This document shows, piece after piece, positions 16,163 through 24,123 of a stretch of 64,000 nucleotides of DNA. The stretch lies in assembly GCF_003944755.1 (NCBI RefSeq), contig NZ_RWGU01000040.1, positions 49,438-113,437 on the forward strand, in the 5' to 3' direction. Position numbers and translations under genes: made by a program. Position 1 is the first letter of the stretch; the number at the start of each line of letters is the position of its first letter. Source of the stretch: Rhodovulum robiginosum. GTDB lineage: Bacteria; Pseudomonadota; Alphaproteobacteria; Rhodobacterales; Rhodobacteraceae. Below the pieces are notes generated by a model, which was not told where the DNA came from, searched no databases, and was given only the letters and a program-made list of their open reading frames with translations.

Positions 16163-16994
16163 GCACTCGCCGTCCAGGACGATGTCCTCGCGAAGGAGAC
16201 CAGCCGCCTCGGCGAGGCGCATCCCCGTATCCGACACCAACGCAACAACCCACCGAAGATCATCGTCGAGACGCTTGCACTCCCTCTGGACGGCTCGGAG
16301 TGCATCAGTGGGAAGAGGGACGCGATGCTTCACCCCCGCCCGGCGGTCGAAATAGACGCTTCCAAAGGGGTTGGTCATCGTGACGCCAAGCTCGCTGGCG
16401 GCGAAGTTGACGATGGACCGGACCGGCCCAAAGATACGCGCGATGCTGCTGCCCGTGAGCCCGCGCTTGACCAATGCGACCCTGAAGCCGTTCGCATCTG
16501 CCTTAGAGTGGGCCCGCAGGTCCTTGTCGCCGCATACGTCGATCACGTAGCCGCAAGACCGCTCGGCGGCCCTGTGGAAGATGACGGGACGTCCCTGCCC
16601 CTTCAGGCGCAGGTAGATCGCGACCGCTTCAGAGAGCTTCACCGTATCGCTGACGGACTCCGGGGCTTGGCTCGCTTCGCCGCCACTGGCCAACCTCAGT
16701 CGATGCTTCCCGGGCAACTCCGCGTCTTTGACCCGAAGATGGTACCAGAAGTCGTCCAGTTGAACTGCGGCACGTCTGGCCCTCGGCGCCGCCACCTTCA
16801 CCGACCGCGTCCTCAGCGAATAGGTGATCTTCCGGGTATCGTAGTGCCGCTGAACGTCCCGAGGGACCCGTCGCTCGAAGTAGTAGATGCCGTTTTTGGT
16901 AAACGAGAAAGGGACCGTAATGTCATATGCCATGTCCTACGCCCGCGCAGTTTCCTCAAGAAACTGAGGCGTATCAATATGTTGGCGAGGCGAG

Positions 16995-17069
16995 TGGTGC
17001 CCGGGGGCGGAATCGAACCACCGACACGAGGATTTTCAATCCACTGCTCTACCCCTGAGCTACCCGGGC
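16995..17069 (-). tRNA. tRNA-Phe (GAA)
   Basis: A 75-base cloverleaf including encoded CCA. The acceptor stem is GCCCGGG/CCCGGGC, the D arm GCTC...GAGC, the anticodon loop TTGAAAA with anticodon GAA, and the T loop TTCGATT. The anticodon stem has one T-T mismatch (positions 28/42). It lies downstream of yacG on the same strand and is followed by the integrase remnant, so its 3' end is the likely attachment site of an integrated element. Confidence 0.96.
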
Positions 17070-17187
17070 ACGGGTGAAGCCTATGGCTTCAGGTGGCGTG
17101 TGTTTAGGCGAGCGGGTCGGTGCTGTCCAGAGGGTCTGGGGGCGCGATGGGCAATTTTTGGCGCTTGGGGACGGGGTGTGGGCATCC

Positions 17188-17370
17188 TCAGTGACGGCGC
17201 GGCCTTTCCAGCGTTTCCTCCTCGGCGGCCAGGTCTTCGGGTTCGGCCGGCTCACCGGGGATCGCGTAGTGACCCGACAGCCATTTTCCCAGGTCCAGAT
17301 CGGCGCAGCGGCGTGAGCAGAACGGGCGGCAGGCGGGATCGGTCGGTTTTTTGCAGATCGGGCATTTCAT
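17188..17370 (-). CDS. yacG: YacG-like zinc protein (DNA gyrase inhibitor family)
   Basis: A 60-residue zinc-finger protein of the YacG family, known in E. coli to bind and inhibit GyrB. The four ligands are CPIC (residues 3-6) and CSRRC (18-22), followed by the family motif ADLDLGKWLSGHYAIPG and an acidic tail. Its ATG overlaps the stop of the RNase E/G-like gene by four bases. Confidence 0.93.
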   Translation of the reverse strand: MKCPICKKPTDPACRPFCSRRCADLDLGKWLSGHYAIPGEPAEPEDLAAEEETLERPRRH

Positions 17371-18410
17371 CGCAGCAGGGTCTCGGCAAGGGGCAGACGT
17401 TCGCGTTTGCGGGTGAGTTCAAGGTGGCCCAGCGGCGTCCAGCCGACAAGGGTGGTATCTACCGCGTCGGCGCGGAGGGCCGCGCCTACAGCCTGTTCGA
17501 CGCGCACCCGGTCTTTCTTGGGCATGGGCGCGAAATCGACAACAACCTGTCCGCCGAGGCCCATAAGGCGCAACAGCCGCGGCAGCGCCCGCGCGGCGGC
17601 GATGTTGGCCTTCAGCCCGGCGGCAGGCGAGGTGTCGGGGCCTGTATTGACGTCGACGGCGACAAGCGCGCGGGTGGGCTCGACCCAGATCGTGCCGCCG
17701 CCGGGCAGCGCCTCGGGGCCGGCAAGCGCGTCGATCGCCTCTGGCACGCCGGCCTGGGCGAAGCATCCGGGGCGGTCGATCACCTCGTCGGGGTCGGGGT
17801 CGGCCCAGTCGCGCCAGGCCCGGCTATGGGCGTCGGGCGCGTCGAGGAAGAGGTCCGGCGGCCCCTCGGCGGGCTCGGACAGGATGTCCTGCGCGAGGCC
17901 CCGCATCACGGCGATGTCATCGGCGATCGCGTCTTGGGTCACCCCGGCCGTGGCCGAGCGCAGGATCAGGCCGAACCGGCTGTCCGCCCCCTGCATCGCC
18001 GCGTGGGCGATGGCGAGCAGACGGTCGCGTTCGTCCTCGTCGCGGATCGCGCGCGAGACGTTGAGGCCCGGCGCGTCGGGGGTAACGATGGCGTAGCGGC
18101 TCTTGAACAGCAGGCGCGGCGTGACCGGCACGGCCTTGCCCGGCTCGGCATAGCCGGTAACCTGCACAAACAGCCCCTGCCCCGGCGCCAGCCCCTTGGC
18201 CTGGCGCAGAAAGGCCCGGCCCTCGGGCAAGCGTAGAAACACGCCGCCCTGCCCCTTGACCTGACGGTCGACCACGGCGCGAAAGATCGCGCCGGGGGCG
18301 TGCGTACCCTCGGGCGGGTCGATCAGCAGATCCTCTAGCCGCCCGTCGACCATCAGTGCGGCGGCCTTGCGGCCCGCGATCTCGTCCAGCAGGACGCTAC
18401 GCCCCTTCAT
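17367..18410 (-). CDS. Short ribonuclease E/G family protein
   Basis: A 347-residue protein of the RNase E/G family, shorter than E. coli RNase G (about 490). An S1-like RNA-binding region occupies roughly residues 30-125. The DNase I-like catalytic region has both metal Asp motifs (VAVDVNTG and VVVDFAPM). The protein stops just after [18 protein letters not shown], where longer relatives continue into the CPxC 'Zn-link' that joins subunits. That zinc motif is absent, but the next overlapping gene, yacG, begins MKCPIC. It lies in infA-maf-rne-yacG with ATGA overlaps on both sides, with likely roles in rRNA/mRNA maturation. Confidence 0.9.
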   Translation of the reverse strand: MKGRSVLLDEIAGRKAAALMVDGRLEDLLIDPPEGTHAPGAIFRAVVDRQVKGQGGVFLRLPEGRAFLRQAKGLAPGQGLFVQVTGYAEPGKAVPVTPRLLFKSRYAIVTPDAPGLNVSRAIRDEDERDRLLAIAHAAMQGADSRFGLILRSATAGVTQDAIADDIAVMRGLAQDILSEPAEGPPDLFLDAPDAHSRAWRDWADPDPDEVIDRPGCFAQAGVPEAIDALAGPEALPGGGTIWVEPTRALVAVDVNTGPDTSPAAGLKANIAAARALPRLLRLMGLGGQVVVDFAPMPKKDRVRVEQAVGAALRADAVDTTLVGWTPLGHLELTRKRERLPLAETLLR

Positions 18411-18985
18411 CGCTGGCCCCCGTAAAGCGGATAGCCCGCCCCCGTCAGCAGCGCCGCGGTTTCGGCCAAAGGCAGGCCCACGACGGCGGAAAACGAGCCG
18501 TTGATCCAAGGTACGAAGGCCCCGGCCATCCCCTGGATGCCGTAGCCGCCCGCCTTGCCCTGCCACTCGCCCGAGCGCAGGTAGGCGCTGATCTCGTCGT
18601 CGGAAAGACGCTTGAGTTTTACCGCCGTCACCACGTCGCGCTCCCACAGCCTGTCGCCCAGGCGCAGGGCCACGGCGGTGATCACCTTGTGCCGCCGCCC
18701 CGAGAGCGCCAGCAGGAACTGGGCCGCCTCGCCCGCGTCGGCAGGCTTGCCGAGGATGCGCCGGCCCAGCGCCACGGTGGTGTCGGCGCAAAGCACCAGT
18801 TCGTCCTCGGCGGCGTTTACCGCGCGGGCCTTTTCGGTGGCCATGCGCGCGCAATACGGGCGCGGCAACTCGCCCTTTTCCGGGGTTTCGTCGATATCGG
18901 CGGGGCGGGTGCCATCGGGCACGACCCCGATCTGCGCCAGCAGCTCTTTCCGGCGCGGGCTGGCTGAGCCCAGGATCAGCCGCAA
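18407..18985 (-). CDS. maf: Maf-like nucleotide pyrophosphatase
   Basis: A 192-residue Maf/YhdE-family protein, which hydrolyses non-canonical or specific nucleoside triphosphates (dTTP/UTP or m7GTP type). The N-terminal [16 protein letters not shown] motif, the catalytic [15 protein letters not shown] segment and TAVALR are present. It starts three bases after the infA stop and overlaps the RNase gene. Confidence 0.95.
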   Translation of the reverse strand: MRLILGSASPRRKELLAQIGVVPDGTRPADIDETPEKGELPRPYCARMATEKARAVNAAEDELVLCADTTVALGRRILGKPADAGEAAQFLLALSGRRHKVITAVALRLGDRLWERDVVTAVKLKRLSDDEISAYLRSGEWQGKAGGYGIQGMAGAFVPWINGSFSAVVGLPLAETAALLTGAGYPLYGGQR

Positions 18986-18988
18986 CGC

Positions 18989-19207
18989 TTACTTGAAGCG
19001 GTAGTTGATCCGACCCTTGGTCAGATCGTAGGGGGTCATCTCAACCTGAACCCGGTCGCCGGCCAGAACCCGGATACGGTTTTTCCGCATCTTTCCTGCC
19101 GTATGCGCAATGATCTCATGGCCGTTTTCAAGCTCGACCCGGAATGTCGCGTTCGGCAGGAGTTCCTTCACGACGCCGGGAAATTCGAGCATTTCTTCCT
19201 TGGCCAT
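18989..19207 (-). CDS. infA: Translation initiation factor IF-1
   Basis: A 72-residue OB-fold protein, [20 protein letters not shown] to the end RINYRFK, the expected IF-1 length and sequence. The ATG is preceded by GGAGTGACC; a GTG two codons upstream is not used. It starts the infA-maf-rne-yacG operon. Relatives have the same order in other Rhodobacterales, as I recall. Confidence 0.98.
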   Translation of the reverse strand: MAKEEMLEFPGVVKELLPNATFRVELENGHEIIAHTAGKMRKNRIRVLAGDRVQVEMTPYDLTKGRINYRFK

Positions 19208-19278
19208 GGTCACTCCATATTTGTGGTGCCCGCCAGTCTTGCGGACAGCGCTTTACATGCGCCCGATTTACCTGATTT

Positions 19279-20172
19279 TCAAGGCTTAAATGCGCGCAGG
19301 TCTGCCGTATTGGGCGGGATGGCGCGCGGCGGCTGCTCGGCCCAGTGGGCCAGGTTGCGCACCGCGCCCCCGGCGCGGACGCGGGCGATGGCGACGCGGT
19401 CGGCCTGGGCATAGACCCATCCGGGGGCGTTCAGCGGCCCCTCGGCCAGCACCCCGGTTTCGGGAAACCCCAGGTCCGGCGGCCCGTAAATGGCTGCGGC
19501 GCCGACATTTTCATCGATCGCCGGGCACCATGGGGCGGCGCCCACGGTGGGCGCCTGCACGACCACGCATTGCCCTTCCAGCGCGCGGGCCATGGCGGCG
19601 ATGCGCACCCGCCAATACCCCGCCAGCGTGTCGGTGCAGGAGGGCACCAGCAGGATATCGGCACCCGCCTCGATCAGCGCGCGGGCGAGCAGCGGGAACT
19701 CTGCGTCATAACAGATCAGAACGCCGATCCGGCCAAGCGCGGTATCGAAAAGGCGAAGCGGCCCGCCCGGTACCACGTTCCAGTCCTCGCGCTCGAAGCG
19801 CGTCATGATCTGCTTGTCCTGGGCGGCGGTCGCGCCGTCGGGCGTGAACAGCCGCGCCCGGTTGACAGGCCGCTCCCCGGCCCAGACCGGCGCGCTGGCC
19901 CCGAGGATGTGCACCTCGTGGGCAATGGCGAGACGCGCGTTCAGCGCATCTGTCCGCTCGACGAGGTCCGAGACCGCCCGGAGCGACCCCTCCAGCTGGC
20001 CCGCCACGGCGGCGCCCGCCAGCGAGGCCAGCTCCATCGCGCCGTATTCGGGGAAGACCAGAAGGTCGGCCCCTTCCCCCGCGGCCTCGGTCACCCAGGC
20101 GGTCAGCTTGGCCTCGTAACCGGCCCAGTCGTCGTGCCAGTCGACCGGCCAGGCGGCGGCGGCGAGTCTCAT
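19279..20172 (-). CDS. Carbon-nitrogen hydrolase (nitrilase superfamily)
   Basis: A 297-residue amidase/nitrilase-fold enzyme. The catalytic triad motifs are visible: Glu in LLVFPEYGAM, Lys in AAQDKQIMTRFE and Cys in GVLICYDAEFP. Its start overlaps the stop of an N-acetyltransferase gene (ATGA). The pair acetyltransferase/CN-hydrolase is also found fused in some bacteria, suggesting action on the same amide or amine compound. The substrate is not evident. Confidence 0.92.
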   Translation of the reverse strand: MRLAAAAWPVDWHDDWAGYEAKLTAWVTEAAGEGADLLVFPEYGAMELASLAGAAVAGQLEGSLRAVSDLVERTDALNARLAIAHEVHILGASAPVWAGERPVNRARLFTPDGATAAQDKQIMTRFEREDWNVVPGGPLRLFDTALGRIGVLICYDAEFPLLARALIEAGADILLVPSCTDTLAGYWRVRIAAMARALEGQCVVVQAPTVGAAPWCPAIDENVGAAAIYGPPDLGFPETGVLAEGPLNAPGWVYAQADRVAIARVRAGGAVRNLAHWAEQPPRAIPPNTADLRAFKP

Positions 20173-20756
20173 AGGCGGCGCATCCAGAATTGCAGCGGGT
20201 GGCGCGCGGCCTCGGGCTGGTCGAGGTCTTTCCAGGTGAATTGCGCAACCACGCCCGGCAAGGGCGCGTACCCGCGCTTGCGCCAGAATACATCCAGCGG
20301 TCGGTAATCGGCGGGCCGCAAGGGGTGGTCGTCGGGCCGGATCACCCCGCAAAAGGCACTGAACCGGTGGCCCAGCGCGCGGGCATGGGCCTCGCGCGCG
20401 TCGAAAAAGGCGTGCCCCGCCCCCTGCCCGCGATAGCCGGGCAAGAGCACGCTTTCGGCACAATAGAATATGTCCGACAGGTCATGCCCAGTGCCCGCGA
20501 AGGCGGCGGCGAAATCATCGGCGTGGTCCTGCATCGGCGTGCCGGTGGCGGCCCCCACCAGCCGGTCCCGGTCGAACGCCCCCACCAGGATGGCGCGCGG
20601 GTTGTCCCGGTAGCTGGCCATATAGTGCCGCTCATAGGCGAGATCGCCGTCGTAAAGGTAGGGCCATTCGCGGAACACCGCGATCCGCAGGGCGGCGAGG
20701 TCGTCGAGCGCCGCCTCCAGACCGGCGCCGGTCAGGGTGTGAAAGCGCAGGCTCAT
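20169..20756 (-). CDS. GNAT-family N-acetyltransferase
   Basis: A 195-residue GNAT-fold protein. The acetyl-CoA pyrophosphate loop is LLPGYRGQGAGHAFF (R/QxxGxG). It overlaps the low-Mr phosphatase gene upstream and the nitrilase-family gene downstream by four bases each, so all three are probably co-translated. Confidence 0.88.
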   Translation of the reverse strand: MSLRFHTLTGAGLEAALDDLAALRIAVFREWPYLYDGDLAYERHYMASYRDNPRAILVGAFDRDRLVGAATGTPMQDHADDFAAAFAGTGHDLSDIFYCAESVLLPGYRGQGAGHAFFDAREAHARALGHRFSAFCGVIRPDDHPLRPADYRPLDVFWRKRGYAPLPGVVAQFTWKDLDQPEAARHPLQFWMRRL

Positions 20757-21220
20757 GCCTCCTCGCCCCGCCGCGGCGGGCCGAAGCGGTCGATCAACCG
20801 CCGGGCGATCTGGTCGCGCGCCTGGCGATAGGCGGCCAGCTTGTCCTCTCGGGTCTCGCCCAGCCCCGATGGGTCGAGCACCGGCCAGTATTCCACCTCG
20901 AGATGATAATAGCGGGTCAGTTCCTGCGCCCGGCGCAGGCTGGCGGGCGACATCGCCACGATCAGGTCGAAGCCCGACAGGTCGTCGCCCCAATCCTCCA
21001 TCTCGTCGAAGGACCGCGTCCGGTGACGTTCCAGCGGGATGTCCATCTCGGCGCAGACCGCGATGGAAAACCCGTCGATCTCGCGGTCGTTGCGCACGCC
21101 GACCGACTGCACGTAGACCTCATGGCCGTAGTACTTCTTCATCAGGCCCTCGGCCATGGGCGAGCGGACGGAGTTGTGGTCGCAGCAGAACAAGACCGAG
21201 GACGGGAGCGCGCCGGCCAC
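20753..21220 (-). CDS. Low-molecular-weight protein tyrosine phosphatase family (ArsC-like)
   Basis: A 155-residue protein with the CX5R(S) P-loop near its N-terminus (FCCDHNSVRSPMAEG) and the catalytic Asp near the C-terminus (YWPVLDPSG). It could be a phosphotyrosine phosphatase or a thioredoxin-type arsenate reductase. No ars genes are nearby, so the former is favoured. The start is a GTG at 21220, just after the TGA of the upstream UPF0262 gene; an upstream ATG would run through that gene in another frame. Confidence 0.85.
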   Translation of the reverse strand: MAGALPSSVLFCCDHNSVRSPMAEGLMKKYYGHEVYVQSVGVRNDREIDGFSIAVCAEMDIPLERHRTRSFDEMEDWGDDLSGFDLIVAMSPASLRRAQELTRYYHLEVEYWPVLDPSGLGETREDKLAAYRQARDQIARRLIDRFGPPRRGEEA

Positions 21221-21221
21221 C

Positions 21222-21707
21222 TCAGCCCCCGAAATGCAGCACGCAGACCAGGGTAAACAGCCGCCGCGCAGTGTCGATGTCGATCTCGGCCTTTCCCTCC
21301 AGCCGTTCCTGCAACACCCTGGCACCCTCGTTGTGGATGCCGCGGCGGGCCATGTCGATCGCCTCGATCTGGCTTGGGGGCAGCTTTTTCACCGCGTCGA
21401 AGTAGCTTTCGCAGATTTGCCAGTAATCCTTGACCACCTGCCGGAACGGCGACAGCGACAGGTGGAACTCCGCCGCCGGTTCGCCCGCCTCGGTGCTCAG
21501 GTCGAAGACCAGGCGCTTGTCGCGGATCGACAGGCTCAACCGGTAGGGCCCGTCCGGCGCGGCGCGCCCATCGCGCCCCGGCAGGGCAAAGGAATTGTCC
21601 TCCATCAGGTCGAACAGCGCGACCTTGCGCTCTTGATCGATCTGCGGCGTGGGCGGCGGCAGGCCCGTATCGTCGAGCTCGATATGGATCAGGCGGGCGC
21701 CGCTCAT
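21222..21707 (-). CDS. UPF0262 family protein
   Basis: A 161-residue conserved alphaproteobacterial protein of unknown function, recognised from MSGARLIHIELDD, the central SLSPFRQVVKDYWQICESYF and IDMARRGIHNEGA. No signal peptide or membrane segment is visible. It overlaps hisD by four bases and is followed immediately by the low-Mr phosphatase, a linkage conserved in relatives as I recall. Confidence 0.88.
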   Translation of the reverse strand: MSGARLIHIELDDTGLPPPTPQIDQERKVALFDLMEDNSFALPGRDGRAAPDGPYRLSLSIRDKRLVFDLSTEAGEPAAEFHLSLSPFRQVVKDYWQICESYFDAVKKLPPSQIEAIDMARRGIHNEGARVLQERLEGKAEIDIDTARRLFTLVCVLHFGG

Positions 21708-23014
21708 TCCGGCACCTCGTTCATCTTGTCCAGTCGCGCGCGCACCGACAGCCCGTGCGCCTCGAGGCTTTCCGAGATGGCGAGCGTTTCCGCGGCAGGC
21801 CCGATGGCCCTGAGCGCGGCCGGAGTCATCTTGGCCAGCGTCGTGCGCTTGACGAAATCCATCACGCTGAGCCCCGAAGAGAACCGGGCCGAGCGCGCGG
21901 TGGGCAGCACGTGGTTGGGCCCGCCGATGTAATCGCCGATGGCCTCGGGCGTCCATTGGCCCAGAAAGATCGCGCCGGCATGGGTGATCCTGGCGGCCAG
22001 CGCCTCGGGGTCGGCCACGCACAGCTCCAGATGCTCGGGTGCGACGCGGTTCGACAACTCCGCCGCCTCGGCGAGGTCGCGCACCGTGACGACCGCGCCG
22101 TAGTCGCGCCAGCTCGCGCCCGCGATGGCGCGTCGCTCCAGCGTCTCCAGCCGCTTTTCCACCGCGGCGGCCACGGCCCGGCCGAACCCCGCATCGTCGG
22201 TGATCAGGATCGACTGGGCGCTTTCGTCATGCTCGGCCTGCGACAGCAGGTCGATGGCCACCCAGTCGGGGTCGTTGTCGGCATCGGCAATCACCAAGAT
22301 CTCGGACGGACCGGCGATCATGTCGATGCCCACCCGGCCGAACACCCGCCGCTTGGCCGCGGCCACGAAGGCATTGCCGGGGCCGGTGATCTTGTCGACC
22401 GGCCGCACCGTTTCGGTGCCGTAGGCCAGCGCCGCGATGGCCTGCGCCCCGCCAAGACGATACACCGTCTCGACGCCGGACAGCCGGGCGGCGAGCAGCA
22501 CCAGCGGGTTGGCCCTGCCGTCGGGCGTGGGCGCGCAGATCACCAGCCGCTCCACCCCGGCCACCTGCGCCGGAATCGCGTTCATCAGCACCGACGACGG
22601 GTAAGAGGCCAGGCCGCCGGGCACGTAGAGCCCCGCCGCCGAGACCGGTGTCCAGCGCCAGCCCAGCATCGCGCCCTCCGGGTCGGTCCACTGCGCGTCC
22701 TCGGGCATCTGGCGCACATGGTAGGCGCGGATGCGCTCGGCGGCCAGTTCCAGTGCATCGCGTTCGGCGACGGGCACCTTGGCGCACTCGGCCTCGATCT
22801 CCTCGGCGGAGAAGGCCAGCGTTTCGGGTGTCAGCCGCAGCCGGTCGAATTTCTCGGTCAGGTCGATCAGGGCGGCGTCGCCTCGGGCGCGGACATCTGC
22901 GATGATCGCGGCCACCGCGTCGTCAACGTCAACACTGTCTTCACGCTTGGCCGTCAACAGTGCGGCGAAGGCTGCCGCGAACCCGCTGTCGGTGCTGTCC
23001 AGAAAAACCGGCAT
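21704..23014 (-). CDS. hisD: Histidinol dehydrogenase
   Basis: A 436-residue enzyme for the last two oxidations of histidine synthesis (histidinol to histidine, NAD+, Zn). Family motifs include LYVPGG near residue 124, AGVERLVICAPTP, ITGPGNAFVAAAKR, GPSEILVIAD and the zinc-region APEHLEL...NHVLPT. Length is standard. GAGGGAT precedes the ATG. No other his genes are beside it. Confidence 0.97.
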   Translation of the reverse strand: MPVFLDSTDSGFAAAFAALLTAKREDSVDVDDAVAAIIADVRARGDAALIDLTEKFDRLRLTPETLAFSAEEIEAECAKVPVAERDALELAAERIRAYHVRQMPEDAQWTDPEGAMLGWRWTPVSAAGLYVPGGLASYPSSVLMNAIPAQVAGVERLVICAPTPDGRANPLVLLAARLSGVETVYRLGGAQAIAALAYGTETVRPVDKITGPGNAFVAAAKRRVFGRVGIDMIAGPSEILVIADADNDPDWVAIDLLSQAEHDESAQSILITDDAGFGRAVAAAVEKRLETLERRAIAGASWRDYGAVVTVRDLAEAAELSNRVAPEHLELCVADPEALAARITHAGAIFLGQWTPEAIGDYIGGPNHVLPTARSARFSSGLSVMDFVKRTTLAKMTPAALRAIGPAAETLAISESLEAHGLSVRARLDKMNEVPE

Positions 23015-23105
23015 GTCATCCCTCGGTGCAACTCGCGCCCTGTCTAGTCCCATTCGGCGCGAGGGTGAAGGACCTCGCGGCATGGCCCTGCAAACGGCCA
23101 CGTCT

Positions 23106-23119
23106 TTGATCAATATCAT
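23106..23119. promoter_or_regulatory. Candidate FNR/FnrL box
   Basis: TTGAT-CAAT-ATCAT matches the FNR consensus TTGATnnnnATCAA at nine of ten fixed positions. It lies 101 bases before the cytochrome c start and 92 bases before hisD in the opposite direction. Oxygen-responsive control of the cytochrome gene is the likely meaning. Confidence 0.6.
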
Positions 23120-23152
23120 TGCAAATCCAACGTTTCGGCGGGACCATTTCGA

Positions 23153-23169
23153 GATGACCCAAGGTCATC
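23153..23169. promoter_or_regulatory. Palindrome in the cytochrome c promoter region
   Basis: GATGACC-CAA-GGTCATC is a perfect 7-3-7 inverted repeat about 50 bases before the cytochrome c start and 34 bases after the FNR-like box. It may be an operator for a second regulator. Confidence 0.4.
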
Positions 23170-23219
23170 ATGCCGCCTATCGACGATAGCGCGGCACCAA
23201 AGTAAGGGAGAACAACGAG

Positions 23220-23627
23220 ATGCGTGTACACAGCAAACCCATTGCTGCGGCGTTGGCGGCGCTGCCGCTTCTGGCCGGTGCGGCGACCGCCCAGGACGAT
23301 CCGGGCAAGGCCGAATACATGAATGCCTGCGCCGCCTGCCACGGTGCGAACGGCGTCGGAGACGGGCCGCTGGCCGAGTTGATGACCGTTCCCATGCCGA
23401 ACCTGACCCAGCTCTCGGCAGCCAATGACGGCGCCTTCCCGATGCTGTCGGTCATCCAGGTCATCGACGGGCGCACGGGCATCCGCGGGCATGGCTACCC
23501 GATGCCGGTCTGGGGCGACCGCTTCAAGGCCGAGGCCACCGCAGAGATCGGCGAATACGCCGCCGAACTGATGGTGCGCGGCCGGGTGCTGTCGATCGCC
23601 TATTTCGTTGAGTCGCTACAGCAATAA
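23220..23627 (+). CDS. Periplasmic cytochrome c (class I, single heme)
   Basis: A 135-residue cytochrome c. A Sec signal peptide ends at about residue 24 (ATAQ), heme attaches at CAACH (about residues 37-41), and a Met axial ligand is likely in YPMPVW. AGGGAGAAC precedes the ATG. It is a monocistronic gene between hisD and the DUF2948 gene but on the opposite strand, interrupting an otherwise colinear string, with an FNR-like box upstream and a strong hairpin at its end. This suggests a role in micro-oxic or anaerobic electron transfer. Confidence 0.92.
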   Translation: MRVHSKPIAAALAALPLLAGAATAQDDPGKAEYMNACAACHGANGVGDGPLAELMTVPMPNLTQLSAANDGAFPMLSVIQVIDGRTGIRGHGYPMPVWGDRFKAEATAEIGEYAAELMVRGRVLSIAYFVESLQQ

Positions 23628-23636
23628 CGCCGCCGG

Positions 23637-23665
23637 GGCGCCGCGGTCAGTCATGCCGCGGCGCC
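23637..23665. terminator. Bidirectional hairpin between cytochrome c and the DUF2948 gene
   Basis: GGCGCCGCGG and CCGCGGCGCC form a perfect ten-base-pair stem. The nine-base loop contains the stop codon of the DUF2948 gene (23647-23649). It begins 10 bases after the cytochrome stop, so it probably ends transcription from both converging genes. Confidence 0.65.
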
Positions 23666-24123
23666 TTGCCCGACGGGGCGGCATACGGCTTGGTCACGTC
23701 GCGCAGCGTAGCCTCAAGGCATTCGACGGTCAGCGCGATCGCGCCATCCCCGGCAAGTGTGATGACGACTCGCCCGGCCCCGTCTTCCCCCGGCTGGAAA
23801 TCGACCGACAGCAGCGACAAGACCAGATCACCGTCGTTTCGGTCGAACCCCTGGCTTGCCACCTTCAGCACATCGTCAAAGACCATAAGCGCGCGCACCC
23901 GTTCGTAACCGCGCCCGCGCGCGTCTGCCGCGGCGCGGTCTTCCCAGCGGAACCGGTTGAGCAACAGTGCAAAGCGCCGCGCCCGCGGTTGCCATGTCAT
24001 CTCGGGCACCGGCAGCACCGCGTCCTGCGTCAGCGCCGAAATCACCTGCAGGTCTTCGGCCGTTTGCGCCCGCAGCGCCAGTGGCCGCTCGGCGCCGTCC
24101 TCGAAACGCGCATCGTCGGTCAT
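23647..24123 (-). CDS. DUF2948 family protein
   Basis: A 158-residue protein recognised as DUF2948, an uncharacterised family mainly in alphaproteobacteria. Features include [20 protein letters not shown] and [20 protein letters not shown]. It is soluble, with no signal peptide. It overlaps murA by four bases (ATGA), suggesting a function tied to cell-wall synthesis or merely co-expression. Confidence 0.88.
   Translation of the reverse strand: MTDDARFEDGAERPLALRAQTAEDLQVISALTQDAVLPVPEMTWQPRARRFALLLNRFRWEDRAAADARGRGYERVRALMVFDDVLKVASQGFDRNDGDLVLSLLSVDFQPGEDGAGRVVITLAGDGAIALTVECLEATLRDVTKPYAAPSGKAPRHD

Larger units (their letters stand above)
15917..16933 (-). pseudogene. Tyrosine recombinase (integrase), C-terminally truncated
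   Basis: An open frame of 338 codons whose first ~257 residues look like a phage/island integrase: N-terminal arm-binding region (FSFTKNGIYYFERRVPRDV), core-binding SAM-like domain, and the beginning of the catalytic domain with the first catalytic Arg (R239, in SDTGMRLAEAAGL). After residue 257 (codon ending at 16162) similarity ends. The rest lacks the HxxR box and the nucleophilic Tyr, and reads as Arg/Pro-rich filler. The gene starts 62 bases from tRNA-Phe and points away from it, the usual place for an island integrase. It is predicted to be inactive. Confidence 0.82.
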
